A stretch of DNA of 64,000 nt from Paenibacillus polysaccharolyticus (GTDB taxonomy: Bacteria; Bacillota; Bacilli; Paenibacillales; Paenibacillaceae): NCBI RefSeq assembly GCF_900102085.1, contig NZ_FMVM01000022.1, positions 1 through 64,000 of the forward strand, read 5' to 3'. A program made the translations under genes and the position numbers. Each line of letters starts with the position of its first letter. The stretch's first letter is position 1. Below, piece by piece: positions 1 through 8,516 of the stretch. The notes beneath the pieces were generated by a model, which worked only from the letters and a program-made list of their open reading frames with translations, did no database searches and was not told the DNA's origin.

Positions 1-16
1 GGGGCTGTCCCATAAG
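1..16. repeat. Left terminal inverted repeat of the IS
   Basis: GGGGCTGTCCCATAAG pairs with the right end, read in reverse complement, with two mismatches. The outermost nine bases are identical. Confidence 0.8.
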
Positions 17-126
17 TCGTAAAAAAACTTGGGATAGTCCCATTCTCCAAAATTATGCAACAAAAAGAAACCGTTCCTTGGTAAAATGGAAGTGCGACCC
101 ACCATTTACAAAAGGAGACGGTTTCT

Positions 127-1686
127 TTGTACATTCAATATACCATGGATCAACTTTTCTTGCCAATGGATTTAGAGACAGATATCCCCGAAAATCACCT
201 CGTGCGTGTCGTAAACGAGGCAGTTCATCGCCTTAGCGACTCCATTTTCTCCGCCGCATACCCTGGTGGTGGCCGTCATAGCTATCATCCTAAAATGCTT
301 ACTAAAATCATCATCTACGCCTACACCCAGCGCATCTATTCTTCCCGGCAAATCGCCAAGGCGGTTCGCGAAAATATCATGTTCATGTGGCTCGCCGGGC
401 GACAGCAGCCAGACTTCCGTACCATCAATCGCTTTCGTTCCGAGCGGATGAAAGAGGTTCTGGAAACCGTGTTTACCCGTGTTTTGGAGTTGCTGGTTCA
501 AGAACAATATGTGTCATTAGATCACTATTTTCTGGACGGAACCAAGCTTGAAGCGAGTGCGAATCGCTACACCTTTGTATGGAAAAAAGCTGTCGTCAAG
601 CATCAGGCCAAGCTGCAAGAAAAAGTAAATACCCTGTTTCAAGCCATCGAAGAGGCAGAACACGAAGAGGATACCGCTCATACTGGGGCCGACCTGCCTG
701 AACTTGGTGAAGCCTCGGCGCTCACGGCGGAAAAGCTGGAGCAAGCCGTAAAGCACTTAGAAGAAAAACTCAGCGAGAAACCCAAGGACAAAACGCTGAA
801 GAAAGCGGTGTGCCAGTTGCGGAAGGACTTGCTGCCTCGGCTGCAAAAATATGAGCATCAGCTTCAAACTGCGGGTGAGCGGAACAGCTACAGCAAAACT
901 GACCCGGATGCGACGTTTATGCGAATGAAAGAAGATCACATGCAGAATGGTCAATTGAAGCCTGGATACAATGTACAGATCGGAACAGAAAATCAGTTTG
1001 TTTTGGGCTACAGCGTACACCAGCGGCCCACGGATACCAAATGCCTGAAACCCCATCTGGATCATCTGGAAAAAATGCTAGGCCGAAGACCGGAGACCGT
1101 CATTGCCGATGCGGGGTATGGTAGTGAGGAAAATTACAGTTATCTGGAGGAAAAAAACATTCAGGGTATCGTGAAGTACGGGACATATCACAAGGAAAAA
1201 ACAAGGGCTTTTCAGCGAGCTATGGATAAAGTAGACAACTGGAGTTACAACGAAACGTCAGATACGTGGACCTGTGCGGCTGGACAGACATTACATTTTC
1301 GCGTGGAACGTCGGACAGTGACGGAGAGCGGCTACCCGATTCGCACCCGTCATTACCTGAGCGAAGATTGTAGCCAGTGCCCCATGAAATTGACATGCAC
1401 CAAGGCGCAAGGAGATCGGGAAATTGCTATAAGCCTGACCTACCTGCGGCAAAAAAATGAGATGCGAGAACGCCTGCGCAGCGAGGAAGGATATCGTCTT
1501 TCCGTTCAGCGCATGATCGAGCCTGAAAGCGTGTTTGGACACATGAAAAACAATCGGGGATTCCGAAGATTCCTGCTTCGCGGCTTGCAAAAAGTAAGCT
1601 TGGAGGTCGGGTGGCTTTGCCTTGCCCATAATCTGCTCAAAAAAGCGACAATGGCGGAAAAACGTAAACGAGACCAAGCAGGATGA
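127..1686 (+). CDS. IS1182-family DDE transposase
   Basis: A 519-residue transposase catalysing cut-and-paste or copy movement of the surrounding IS. The likely catalytic triad is visible: D137 in FLDGTKLEA, D328 in VIADAGYGS and E465 in MIEPESVFGHMK, followed by the GFRRF motif typical of the family. An N-terminal helical DNA-binding part (RQIAKAVREN) precedes it, and a Cys cluster (CSQCPMKLTC) lies near residue 420. I chose the TTG at 127 because AAAGGAG at 111-117 sits nine bases upstream; the ATG at 145 would leave that site too far away. The frame is uninterrupted and of normal family length, so the enzyme is probably functional. Confidence 0.92.
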   Translation: MYIQYTMDQLFLPMDLETDIPENHLVRVVNEAVHRLSDSIFSAAYPGGGRHSYHPKMLTKIIIYAYTQRIYSSRQIAKAVRENIMFMWLAGRQQPDFRTINRFRSERMKEVLETVFTRVLELLVQEQYVSLDHYFLDGTKLEASANRYTFVWKKAVVKHQAKLQEKVNTLFQAIEEAEHEEDTAHTGADLPELGEASALTAEKLEQAVKHLEEKLSEKPKDKTLKKAVCQLRKDLLPRLQKYEHQLQTAGERNSYSKTDPDATFMRMKEDHMQNGQLKPGYNVQIGTENQFVLGYSVHQRPTDTKCLKPHLDHLEKMLGRRPETVIADAGYGSEENYSYLEEKNIQGIVKYGTYHKEKTRAFQRAMDKVDNWSYNETSDTWTCAAGQTLHFRVERRTVTESGYPIRTRHYLSEDCSQCPMKLTCTKAQGDREIAISLTYLRQKNEMRERLRSEEGYRLSVQRMIEPESVFGHMKNNRGFRRFLLRGLQKVSLEVGWLCLAHNLLKKATMAEKRKRDQAG

Positions 1687-1703
1687 ACCCCTGCTTGGTC
1701 TCG
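1669..1703 (+). repeat. Perfect 14-bp stem-loop over the transposase stop codon
   Basis: CGAGACCAAGCAGG (1669-1682) pairs perfectly with 1690-1703. The 7-nt loop contains the TGA stop at 1684-1686. No T-run follows, so it is not a typical intrinsic terminator. It may limit read-through or protect the mRNA end. Confidence 0.65.
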
Positions 1704-1751
1704 TTCGGACGTATCGGTGTTCATTCTCTTCACCGATGTTCGTTTTAAAGG

Positions 1752-1767
1752 CTTTTGAGACAGCCCC
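1752..1767. repeat. Right terminal inverted repeat of the IS
   Basis: CTTTTGAGACAGCCCC is the reverse complement of GGGGCTGTCTCAAAAG and matches the left tip at 14 of 16 positions. A run of T's begins directly outside it. Confidence 0.8.
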
Positions 1768-1772
1768 TTTTT

Positions 1773-2471
1773 TTAAAGTTCATCATTACTTTCTTTACTG
1801 TTTGATTTCTTGTTGTACTTGTCTACATCTGCAAATTGCTCCATGATGGAGTATTTTGCACTATACATTATTCTGGATCTTCCTGTGTCATATTCGATGT
1901 TTGAGCGATCATTTTCCCAAAGAAAAATAAGGGAGTTAGCAAAGGTTTCGATCTTCGGCTCACCATATTTCTGAGTAAGCTCTGCGAGGATTTCATCGGA
2001 TTCTTGGCTGCTTAACGTGTCAAAATGATAAAATGCCTGTCGCAGTAAGAAGTCATCCAATGGATATGAACTTGCTGCAGTTTTCATTTCTTCTATTCTC
2101 TGATCCATAAGCTTGTAAATTTCTTCTTTCCTTGATTCTGTCGTTTCTGGATTTTCTAATTCCTTAAGCAATGTATTACTTTCGTTCATTAGATCCTGGC
2201 GGCTTGTATTATCTAAAAGATCAATAAAAACGTATGTAGCGTCAGCTTTTTTACCAAGAACAATTAGATTAGAGTATGTAATGCTTTTTTCATGTTCATA
2301 AAAGTTGTCCTCTTCATAAGTAGCGTTCCCATTCTTTTTTTCAGTTGAAATGACCTTGTCGATCTTGGTGCCCCAAGAAAAATCTCGAAAATCGTTTGCA
2401 TTCCCGTTACTGCAACCTAGGATTGTGAATACTAAAGCAGCAAAACTTAAAACGAACATCATCTTCTTCAT
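1773..2471 (-). CDS. Predicted lipoprotein of unknown function
   Basis: A 232-residue protein with a lipoprotein signal peptide: a basic start, a hydrophobic stretch and the lipobox ILGC with Cys at about residue 20, then a Ser/Asn-rich linker. It should therefore be anchored to the outer face of the membrane. The body is hydrophilic and probably helical (several ESNTLLKELE-like stretches). I recognise no family. AAAGGAG lies about 12 bases before the ATG. The stop codon is only 5 bases from the right end of the IS, so the native 3' untranslated region has been displaced and the last few codons could in principle have been altered by the insertion. Confidence 0.75.
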   Translation of the reverse strand: MKKMMFVLSFAALVFTILGCSNGNANDFRDFSWGTKIDKVISTEKKNGNATYEEDNFYEHEKSITYSNLIVLGKKADATYVFIDLLDNTSRQDLMNESNTLLKELENPETTESRKEEIYKLMDQRIEEMKTAASSYPLDDFLLRQAFYHFDTLSSQESDEILAELTQKYGEPKIETFANSLIFLWENDRSNIEYDTGRSRIMYSAKYSIMEQFADVDKYNKKSNSKESNDEL

Positions 2472-2550
2472 TTTTTGTCTGTTCTCCTTTCATGTCCTTA
2501 AATATTTTACAGGATTTGAGGGAAGCAATTGAAGACAAAAAATGGATATA

Positions 2551-2582
2551 AAAAAAGAAGCACCTTTGTGGCTGCTTCTTTC
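2551..2582 (-). terminator. Intrinsic terminator of the NlpC/P60 gene
   Basis: On the minus strand AAGAAGC and GCTTCTT arms (2574-2580 and 2555-2561) flank a short GC-containing loop and are followed by a T-run. It lies just beyond the stop of the gene at 2597. Confidence 0.7.
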
Positions 2583-2596
2583 TTTAACATGTAGCA

Positions 2597-3067
2597 TTAA
2601 AGTTTACCCAACATTTTGTTATACATAAATTGACCTGTCACCCGTCTTGCGGTTACATAACGATCATTGAAATACGGATTGGACAACTTGGTGATGCTGA
2701 CACCTTTGCTGCTGGAGGCATGTGCGAATTGACCTCCACCGATGTATACTCCCGTATGTGAGATGCCTCTACCTGTTGTGTTGAAGAAGACCAGATCTCC
2801 TGTACGAATGCTTGCTTTGGAGACAGGTGTTCCGGCTTTCGCTTGTTGTTGCGACGTGCGAGGGAGCTCAATGCTATATTTGTTGAAAAGATATCTCATA
2901 AACCCGGAACAATCGAAGCCAGCCATGGTTGTGCCGCCCCATTTGTACGGGATGCCTGTCATATTGTTAACCATCGTATTAATTGTGCTTGCCTCTGTGC
3001 TTGTTGCCCCGGATGTAAATAGTACAGCAGCCCCAAAAATGGAAATAATCAGTTTTTTCAAAATCAA
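2597..3067 (-). CDS. Secreted NlpC/P60 family peptidoglycan endopeptidase
   Basis: A 156-residue exported cysteine peptidase of the NlpC/P60 (CHAP-like) fold that cleaves peptide stems of peptidoglycan. An N-terminal signal peptide (about residues 1-26, ending TEAS) leads directly into the catalytic domain. The expected triad is visible: C53 in GFDCSGF, H104 in SHTGVYIG and H116 in FAHA. There is no SH3, LysM or other wall-binding domain, so this is a minimal single-domain enzyme. I take the TTG at 3067, with GGGAG a few bases upstream; a second TTG two codons later (3061) has better spacing. It is monocistronic with its own terminator. Confidence 0.9.
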   Translation of the reverse strand: MILKKLIISIFGAAVLFTSGATSTEASTINTMVNNMTGIPYKWGGTTMAGFDCSGFMRYLFNKYSIELPRTSQQQAKAGTPVSKASIRTGDLVFFNTTGRGISHTGVYIGGGQFAHASSSKGVSITKLSNPYFNDRYVTARRVTGQFMYNKMLGKL

Positions 3068-3573
3068 TGTTCTCCCTTCGATGCCTACGGAGTTAGCTAA
3101 GGGTTCGGTAGAAGGTTCCCTATATTTCCTATGTATAAGAATAATTCACCCAAAATGGTTCCCCCGTTTTCAATCCTGAAACTCGGCAAATGAATAATTA
3201 AGTTTTTGTAACTATTTGAAACTATATTGCATAAATGCGTAATTGTCAAACCTGTTTAAAGGTGTTCATTTAGCCTCAATGTTAGCGGAATTATCGATTT
3301 TAGTTATCATTTTGTTGAAATTAGGGAGTTAAAGATTACAAAAAAGTCATTTGTGTTTCATATGAGAGAACTTGGATAATAAACAAGATTGTTATGAGCT
3401 AAAAAGGAAACCATTCTGTTTAACAAATTTTTTTGGTTTGTTGCATATATTGACAAAAATATATTTATTGCATATTATAACCATATTAAATACATAATTT
3501 GTATTTAAATTGTTTTCATTGGAATATATGTGATATAAGTAATCAAATTTGTGAATGGGGAGAGTGTTGTCGA
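3068..3573. other. AT-rich divergent intergenic region
   Basis: About 500 bases separate the NlpC/P60 gene (leftward) from the pectate lyase gene (rightward). No convincing gene is present. The only strong signal is the rightward promoter at 3450-3478. The region is markedly AT-rich with many short A/T runs. Confidence 0.6.
3450..3478 (+). promoter_or_regulatory. Sigma-A-type promoter for the pectate lyase gene
   Basis: TTGACA (3450-3455), 17-base spacer, TATTAT (3473-3478). Transcription would start near 3485 and give a leader of about 90 bases before the GTG start. Confidence 0.7.
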
Positions 3574-4527
3574 GTGAAAGCAAAAAAATTAGTAACATTT
3601 GTACTGGCGTGTTCTATGGTATTCTCCGTAGCGGGAATGGCTATCCTTCCTGTACCGACCGTATCGGCAGCTGATGCTTCCGGTACAACGGCGAGTATGT
3701 CCGATATCTTAAAGAATCAGCGCCCCGATGGAGGCTGGAGAAAAGATTACAGTCAGACGTCAGGTGAATGGGCCAAATCAACGATCGATAACAAAGCTAC
3801 ATACTCAGAAATCAGAAGGCTAGCAAGTGAATTCAAAAAAACAAATGATCCGCGATACTCTGCTGCAGCGGTCAAGGGCATCAACTTTTTGCTTAATATG
3901 CAGTATTCCAATGGCGGTTGGCCTCAAGTCTATCAAAGCTCCGGCTATCATAAACATATTACCTATAATGATGATGCGATGATTAATGTGATGTACATGC
4001 TTGATGAAGTCGCAGGACGTAAGGGGAACTTCTCCTTTATCGACAGTTCTCTTGCAAATCGCAGTAAAAATGCAGTTTCCAAAGGAGTCGATGCTATCCT
4101 GAATACCCAGGTGGTATCGGGTGGGAAGTTAACGGCTTGGGGACAACAGCATGATTCCAGTTCACTTAGACCTGCGGGAGCCAGAATCTATGAAGTGCCT
4201 TCATTAACTGCAGGTGAGAGCGTGAACATTGTGAAGTTTCTGAAAACGAGACCGGCTAATTCAAGAATTACTGCATCTATCAAAGGTGCCGAAGCCTGGT
4301 TTAATAAAGTGAAAATTACAGGATATCGGTATGAGAGAGCGAATGGGGATAGCCGAATTATTGCTGATTCCAGTGCATCACCGATTTGGGCACGTTTCTA
4401 TGAACTCGGTACGGACAAACCGATCTTTGTGGGACGTGATGGCGTTGTGAAATATAAGCTGAGCGATATAGAAAAGGAAAGAAGAGGCGGTTATGCATGG
4501 TACGGCAACTGGCCGTCCAAGCTGTAG
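3574..4527 (+). CDS. pelA: Secreted pectate lyase, polysaccharide lyase family 10
   Basis: A 317-residue extracellular pectate lyase that cleaves polygalacturonan by Ca2+-dependent beta-elimination. A signal peptide (KKLVTFVLACSMVFSVAG, ending around VSAADA) precedes a single PL10 alpha/alpha-toroid catalytic domain. Visible family motifs are QRPDGGWRKDY near the start, NGGWPQVYQ, the acidic ITYNDDAM segment and the RPAGARIYEVPS segment that carries the catalytic arginine in PL10 enzymes. I start at the GTG at 3574 because GGGGAG lies 11 bases upstream and the signal peptide follows at once; the open frame extends further upstream without a ribosome site. It has its own promoter and terminator, with no transporter attached. 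Confidence 0.9.
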   Translation: MKAKKLVTFVLACSMVFSVAGMAILPVPTVSAADASGTTASMSDILKNQRPDGGWRKDYSQTSGEWAKSTIDNKATYSEIRRLASEFKKTNDPRYSAAAVKGINFLLNMQYSNGGWPQVYQSSGYHKHITYNDDAMINVMYMLDEVAGRKGNFSFIDSSLANRSKNAVSKGVDAILNTQVVSGGKLTAWGQQHDSSSLRPAGARIYEVPSLTAGESVNIVKFLKTRPANSRITASIKGAEAWFNKVKITGYRYERANGDSRIIADSSASPIWARFYELGTDKPIFVGRDGVVKYKLSDIEKERRGGYAWYGNWPSKL

Positions 4528-4603
4528 AAAATGGTTTATTTAACCGAATTTTCTAATAAGTCCACTACTTACGGATATATAAGCTTAATCTGAAGCAGGC
4601 CTG

Positions 4604-4643
4604 ATAAGTGCGAATCGGATACATATCTGTTTCGCACTTATTT
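4604..4643 (+). terminator. Probable terminator of the pectate lyase gene
   Basis: ATAAGTGCGAA (4604-4614) pairs perfectly with 4631-4641 across a 16-base loop. The following T-run is short. Confidence 0.55.
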
Positions 4644-4660
4644 GGTGATGAATAGATGTG

Positions 4661-4689
4661 TTGACATGTTAAACTACGCGTGGTATATT
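4661..4689 (+). promoter_or_regulatory. Promoter of the tRNA-Leu gene
   Basis: TTGACA (4661-4666), exactly 17 bases, then TATATT (4684-4689), about 40 bases before the mature tRNA. This near-consensus arrangement is expected for a stable RNA gene. Confidence 0.75.
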
Positions 4690-4729
4690 ATTTCTTGTCG
4701 CCGATAATGATTGGAAAGACACAATATAT

Positions 4730-4814
<85 letters not shown>

Positions 4815-4867
4815 TTAGATAGAAAAAGACCTCTTAGGCTATTGCTAAGAGGTCTTTTTCTATCTAA
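4815..4867. terminator. Perfect 23-bp bidirectional terminator stem
   Basis: The 23 bases 4815-4837 pair without a mismatch with 4845-4867 around a 7-base loop. The stem begins at the base after the tRNA discriminator. A and T runs inside the stem give a T-rich 3' side on either strand, so it could end both the tRNA transcript and leftward transcription of the xylanase gene. Confidence 0.8.
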
Positions 4868-5001
4868 TGATATAAAGAACAATCAACAGTCTTTAATTAC
4901 AGTATTGTCTCAAAATAGACGAGTAGAGCAACTTAGGTCTATTCAACATGGGAGCTTGGCTACTTTTTGCCCAGCTAAAAAAAGGTTTAAAATCAGATAA
5001 C

Positions 5002-6693
5002 TTATGATGCTGCTGTCACCGTAATGTTATCAATGTTCGGTCCCTCTGTGCCTGTTGTTACGATTCGGAGTGTATTCGTACCTGAATTCATAGGCACTTG
5101 AATTGTTTTTTCACCCCAAGTAGACCAGCTTCCTGTTTGAGTAAAGGGCTCATTACTGAGTACTTTTGTGCCATTAACATAAATATCTAGAGTCCGCGTA
5201 CCACTTTCCAAAGCGTAACGAAACTTTACATTTTTGGTGCCTGTGATTGTGTTATTGATATCATTCCATTGGATTGCGGAGCCTGTATAAGCGTTGAAGT
5301 TAACATATCCAGAACCGGTGAAGCCCGGATAAGCTGTTTCAATGACTGCATCCGTAAGTGTTGTTCCTGTTTCGGCCTCATATGTGGTGCCCGTGCCTAC
5401 ATTGCCGCCACCGTTGCCGCCAGTAATATTAGCAACAAATGTGGTTACACTCTGTGCTGGGAGTTGAGCTGTGAATGCGCCATTGGACACGTTAATTGGT
5501 GCAAGACTTGCCAGATTACGACTGCTGTCTGTTACATACGAAGATACAGTGGATGCATTACCATTTTGCAACACAAAGCGTTGACTTTTTGCCGACGTAC
5601 TGCGGTTTATTGCTACGACAACGACCTTATTATCCCCTTTGTAAGCAGACACGAAAGTGTTTGTATCCGGGTTTTTGGAAGCATCTACTCTCACATAGCC
5701 CGGGCGAACGAATTTGGAGAAATGAGCCATGTTGTATCCACGCTTACTGATCGTACCATCTTCCTTCATTGGACCATATGATCTGCGGATATACCACCAT
5801 ACATAGGCTTGGAAGTCGCCTTCAACCATTGCATTGTGCATGTGGTAGGAGATGTCCAGCGCTTCCGGCCAGCGGTCAGCGGAATTGTTGTCACTGTTCG
5901 GATAATATACTTCAGTCATCCAGAGCTCTTTACCGGCACCCTTTTGTTTGAAGAGAGGATAGGCAAAATTGCTAAACTGTGTTCCGTACAAATGCGCTCC
6001 CAAAATGTCCATGTTAGCAAGTGCTTGTGGATCATTCAGGATTGGATCGGAAATGTTTTTGAGGTATTGGAAGGATTCTGGAGCCATGACTTTGGTACCT
6101 TGGATGCTACCTGCATTTTCTTTCATGAAACGCAGGATTTCCTGTGGAGTCCACCAGGTCCAGTCATGGGCATAATCCGGTTCATTTTGAACGGATATGG
6201 CATACAGATTCACGCCGTTATTTTTCATAAATGTTACAAAGTCATTCAGATGTTGTGCGTAAGCAGCGTATTTGTCATAACGTAACCGCTTAGCATTGGT
6301 ATCACCATTTCGATTAAACGTCTCAACCATGCTGCTTGGAGGGTTCCAAGGCGAGGCAAAAACGATAGCTCCCTTTTCAATCGCACGTTTGGCTGTAGCA
6401 ACTTCAAGAGCCCAATTATTGGGGTTCGGGTCTACCCAGATTCGGAGTACAGAGAATCCTAGCTGATTCTGACCATTTCCGAAAGCGGTTTCACGTTGTG
6501 CTGCAGTTAAGTCACCAACCCAAACCGGATGGTTGATGCCGCCAAAGCCACGGATTACTTGTTTTTCTGAGGATAAGTTAATGTTGGCGTCACTCGCTGC
6601 GGATACGTTCGTTGGGGTTAACATCAGTGGTAGAGCAGTTAAGCAGGCTAACAAAAGGTTGACTGATTTTTTAAATTTAAACTTCATCTTCAA
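5002..6693 (-). CDS. xynC: Secreted GH30 glucuronoxylanase with C-terminal carbohydrate-binding module
   Basis: About 564 residues. A signal peptide (about 2-33, ending NVSAAS) is followed by a GH30 subfamily 8-like domain that hydrolyses xylan at positions set by methylglucuronic acid side chains. The acid/base is E171 in SVQNEPDY and the nucleophile E261 in WMTEVYYPN; WNPPSSM and YVWWYIRRSYGP are further xylanase C signatures. After the beta-domain comes a Gly-rich linker (TGGNGGGNVGTG) and a C-terminal beta-sandwich (YEAETGT, ending IDNITVTAA) resembling CBM6/CBM35 modules. Start choice: GAGGAG lies 10 bases before the TTG at 6693, while the ATG at 6687 is 16 away. The longer open frame upstream would lack an N-terminal signal. 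It is divergent from the sugar importer. Confidence 0.92.
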   Translation of the reverse strand: MKMKFKFKKSVNLLLACLTALPLMLTPTNVSAASDANINLSSEKQVIRGFGGINHPVWVGDLTAAQRETAFGNGQNQLGFSVLRIWVDPNPNNWALEVATAKRAIEKGAIVFASPWNPPSSMVETFNRNGDTNAKRLRYDKYAAYAQHLNDFVTFMKNNGVNLYAISVQNEPDYAHDWTWWTPQEILRFMKENAGSIQGTKVMAPESFQYLKNISDPILNDPQALANMDILGAHLYGTQFSNFAYPLFKQKGAGKELWMTEVYYPNSDNNSADRWPEALDISYHMHNAMVEGDFQAYVWWYIRRSYGPMKEDGTISKRGYNMAHFSKFVRPGYVRVDASKNPDTNTFVSAYKGDNKVVVVAINRSTSAKSQRFVLQNGNASTVSSYVTDSSRNLASLAPINVSNGAFTAQLPAQSVTTFVANITGGNGGGNVGTGTTYEAETGTTLTDAVIETAYPGFTGSGYVNFNAYTGSAIQWNDINNTITGTKNVKFRYALESGTRTLDIYVNGTKVLSNEPFTQTGSWSTWGEKTIQVPMNSGTNTLRIVTTGTEGPNIDNITVTAAS

Positions 6694-6952
6694 TGTGTTC
6701 ACTCTCCTCAATATAAGTGACTTGCGAAAGCTTGGACAAGAAAATAAATCTCTCGGCATAACTTCGAAAAGGGGCATCACATCCTCTCAGAAATAGTTCT
6801 AATAGATATTTTGACGAGAAAAAAGTTTTGTTTTGTAAATTCTACTATATTATTCCTGTGAAAAATACCCGATATATTGCAGTTGTTTGTAATTTTTTAT
6901 GTTTTTTTGACTCGAATGCTATTTTCATAGGATAACAGCGCTGTTTAAAATT

Positions 6953-6972
6953 TATGTCAACCGGTTGACATA
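6953..6972. promoter_or_regulatory. 20-bp perfect palindromic LacI-family operator
   Basis: TATGTCAACCGGTTGACATA is its own reverse complement. The central CCGG/AACCGGTT core is typical of LacI/GalR operators. The same core recurs at 11340-11363 beside the lacI-like gene. Here the right half of the palindrome contains the -35 box of the importer promoter, so a bound repressor would block polymerase. Confidence 0.8.
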
Positions 6973-6994
6973 TCGAATCATCAGCGTTTATGAT
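6965..6994 (+). promoter_or_regulatory. Promoter of the sugar importer operon
   Basis: TTGACA (6965-6970), 18-base spacer, TATGAT (6989-6994). The -35 box is embedded in the palindromic operator. Confidence 0.65.
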
Positions 6995-7009
6995 AAAGCT
7001 GTATTCAAA

Positions 7010-7024
7010 ATGTAAACGCATTCA
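7010..7024. promoter_or_regulatory. Catabolite response element (CcpA site)
   Basis: ATGTAAACGCATTCA fits the Gram-positive cre consensus WTGNAANCGNWNNCW at every position. It lies just downstream of the predicted transcription start and 28 bases before the importer start codon, a position from which CcpA normally represses. Confidence 0.7.
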
Positions 7025-7052
7025 TAACAAACATCAGGGGGGAAGTTAAGAA

Positions 7053-8399
7053 ATGAAAAAGACGTGGGTACCGTTTGTTGGCGTATTGATACTGATGTTG
7101 GTCATTACCGCCTGTTCCTCGGGTAAAACAACGGATTCTTCAGCAAAGGGCTCTGACAAACAGGCTGGAGGGGCTACAAAAGAGGTGAAATTGACCTTTT
7201 TTAATACCTCCGCAGAAGTCAACGGTGTTTTTGAGAAATTGTTCAAGACGTATCATGAGCTGCATCCGGAGGTAACCATTGAGCTTATTCCTACCCCGAT
7301 TGGTGGAGCGCAGCTGGAAAAGTTCCAATCCTTGCTTGCTTCAGGCAATCCGGCAACCATTGCCAATCTGGATGCAGGCACAATCTTGCAATATAAAGAC
7401 AAATTCCTCAATCTGGATTCGGAAAAGTCAACGTATGAAGGGTTAACGAAGCCTGGTGCGGTAGATGGAGCGCTACTGGATGGTCAGTTTTTGGGTATCC
7501 CTTGGACAGCACAGGGGTATGGCCTTTTATACAATAAACGGGTTGTAGAAGAGGCGATGGGTGGCTCTTTTGATCCAAACAGCATTAAAACTCGTGACGA
7601 TCTGGAAGCTGTTTTCAAAAAAGTAGAGGCGGCTGGCAAAGCACCTGTCATGCTTCATGGCGCAGATTGGTCACTTGGAGCGCATTATCTGGGACTGACC
7701 TATTCTCTTCAATCTAAGAACGTGGAAGACAATCGTAAGTTCGTAAAAGACTTGGAAAATGGAACTTCGAAGCTCGCGGACAATGCTGCATTTAACGGAT
7801 TAATCGATACCTTCGATCTGCTGAAAAAATACAACGCACGTAGTAAAGATCCACTCGTGGCAGATTACACCAAGGATAGTACAGATTTCGCCAAAGGAGA
7901 TGCGGCTTTTTATTTCATGGGTGACTGGACATGGGCTGTTATAGGTAATCTGGAAGGCCGCGACAAAGAGTTTGGCATTATCCCTGTTCCGATTAGCAAC
8001 AACCCTGAAGATTACGGAAATACTCAAGTAGCTTACAGTGAACCGAAACTCTTTGCTATTGATAATTCAGGTTCTACGGAAGAACAACAGACTGCAGCCA
8101 AAGCATTCATTCAGTGGATGGTGACGAGTGATGAGGGGCAGGATGCGATTGTAGCGCAAATGGGGCTGGCACTGCCATACAAAGACGTCAAAGTGAAAAG
8201 CAGTAACATTTTATCTGAAGCAGTGAGTAGTTACGTAGACCAAGGTAAAGTGTTGAATATCAGTGTGATTAATTATTTACCACAGGATTATTGGGCAAAG
8301 ACAGGTGCATCTATGCAAAAATATTTGGCAGGTGTAATTGATCGAAATGGACTGGCAGAGGAAGTGCAAGCTTACTGGGCTAGTCAGGCAGGAAAATAG
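7053..8399 (+). CDS. Sugar ABC transporter substrate-binding lipoprotein
   Basis: A 448-residue family 1 extracellular solute-binding protein. The signal peptide ends in the lipobox VITAC, then a Ser/Lys/Gly-rich tether, then the two-lobed binding domain (VKLTFFNTSAEVNGVFEKLF at its start, GIPWTAQGYGLLYNKRVVEEA in the hinge region). It captures an oligosaccharide at the cell surface for the two permeases that follow. GGGGGGAAG lies just upstream of the ATG. Expression should be controlled by the palindromic operator and the cre site upstream. The substrate cannot be read from sequence. The shared operator with the sucrose-phosphorylase operon suggests sucrose, a fructoside or a derivative; the divergent xylanase would suggest xylo-oligosaccharides. 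Confidence 0.9.
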   Translation: MKKTWVPFVGVLILMLVITACSSGKTTDSSAKGSDKQAGGATKEVKLTFFNTSAEVNGVFEKLFKTYHELHPEVTIELIPTPIGGAQLEKFQSLLASGNPATIANLDAGTILQYKDKFLNLDSEKSTYEGLTKPGAVDGALLDGQFLGIPWTAQGYGLLYNKRVVEEAMGGSFDPNSIKTRDDLEAVFKKVEAAGKAPVMLHGADWSLGAHYLGLTYSLQSKNVEDNRKFVKDLENGTSKLADNAAFNGLIDTFDLLKKYNARSKDPLVADYTKDSTDFAKGDAAFYFMGDWTWAVIGNLEGRDKEFGIIPVPISNNPEDYGNTQVAYSEPKLFAIDNSGSTEEQQTAAKAFIQWMVTSDEGQDAIVAQMGLALPYKDVKVKSSNILSEAVSSYVDQGKVLNISVINYLPQDYWAKTGASMQKYLAGVIDRNGLAEEVQAYWASQAGK

Positions 8400-8417
8400 A
8401 ATTATAAACGTTCGAAA

Positions 8418-8450
8418 GAGGATGTGCATCCATACAGGGGGCGCATCCTC
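8418..8450 (+). repeat. Intercistronic stem-loop after the binding-protein gene
   Basis: GAGGATGTGC (8418-8427) pairs with GCGCATCCTC (8441-8450) with one G-U pair. No T-run follows. Its likely role is to protect or partly terminate the binding-protein mRNA so that it exceeds the permease mRNA. Confidence 0.6.
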
Positions 8451-8516
8451 CATTGTTCCAAATCGTTCATCAAATCTTTCGTCAAGCCGTTACCAAGGGA
8501 ACCACAGGAGGTCAAC

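Larger units (their letters stand above)
1..1767 (+). mobile_element. Complete IS1182-family insertion sequence
   Basis: A single transposase gene fills the element. It is bounded by imperfect terminal inverted repeats: the first 16 bases (GGGGCTGTCCCATAAG) match the reverse complement of 1752-1767 at 14 of 16 positions. The size of about 1.77 kb and the GGGGCTGTC tips fit IS1182-group elements. The right end lies 5 bases before the stop codon of the neighbouring minus-strand lipoprotein gene. The left tip coincides with the window edge, so a target duplication cannot be tested. The open, full-length transposase frame suggests the copy may be active or recently acquired. Confidence 0.88.

Noticed and set aside
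4945-4985. AGCTTGGC/GCCCAGCT hairpin downstream of the xylanase gene
   Set aside because: One internal mismatch and no T-run on the correct side in either direction; the 23-bp stem nearby is a better terminator.
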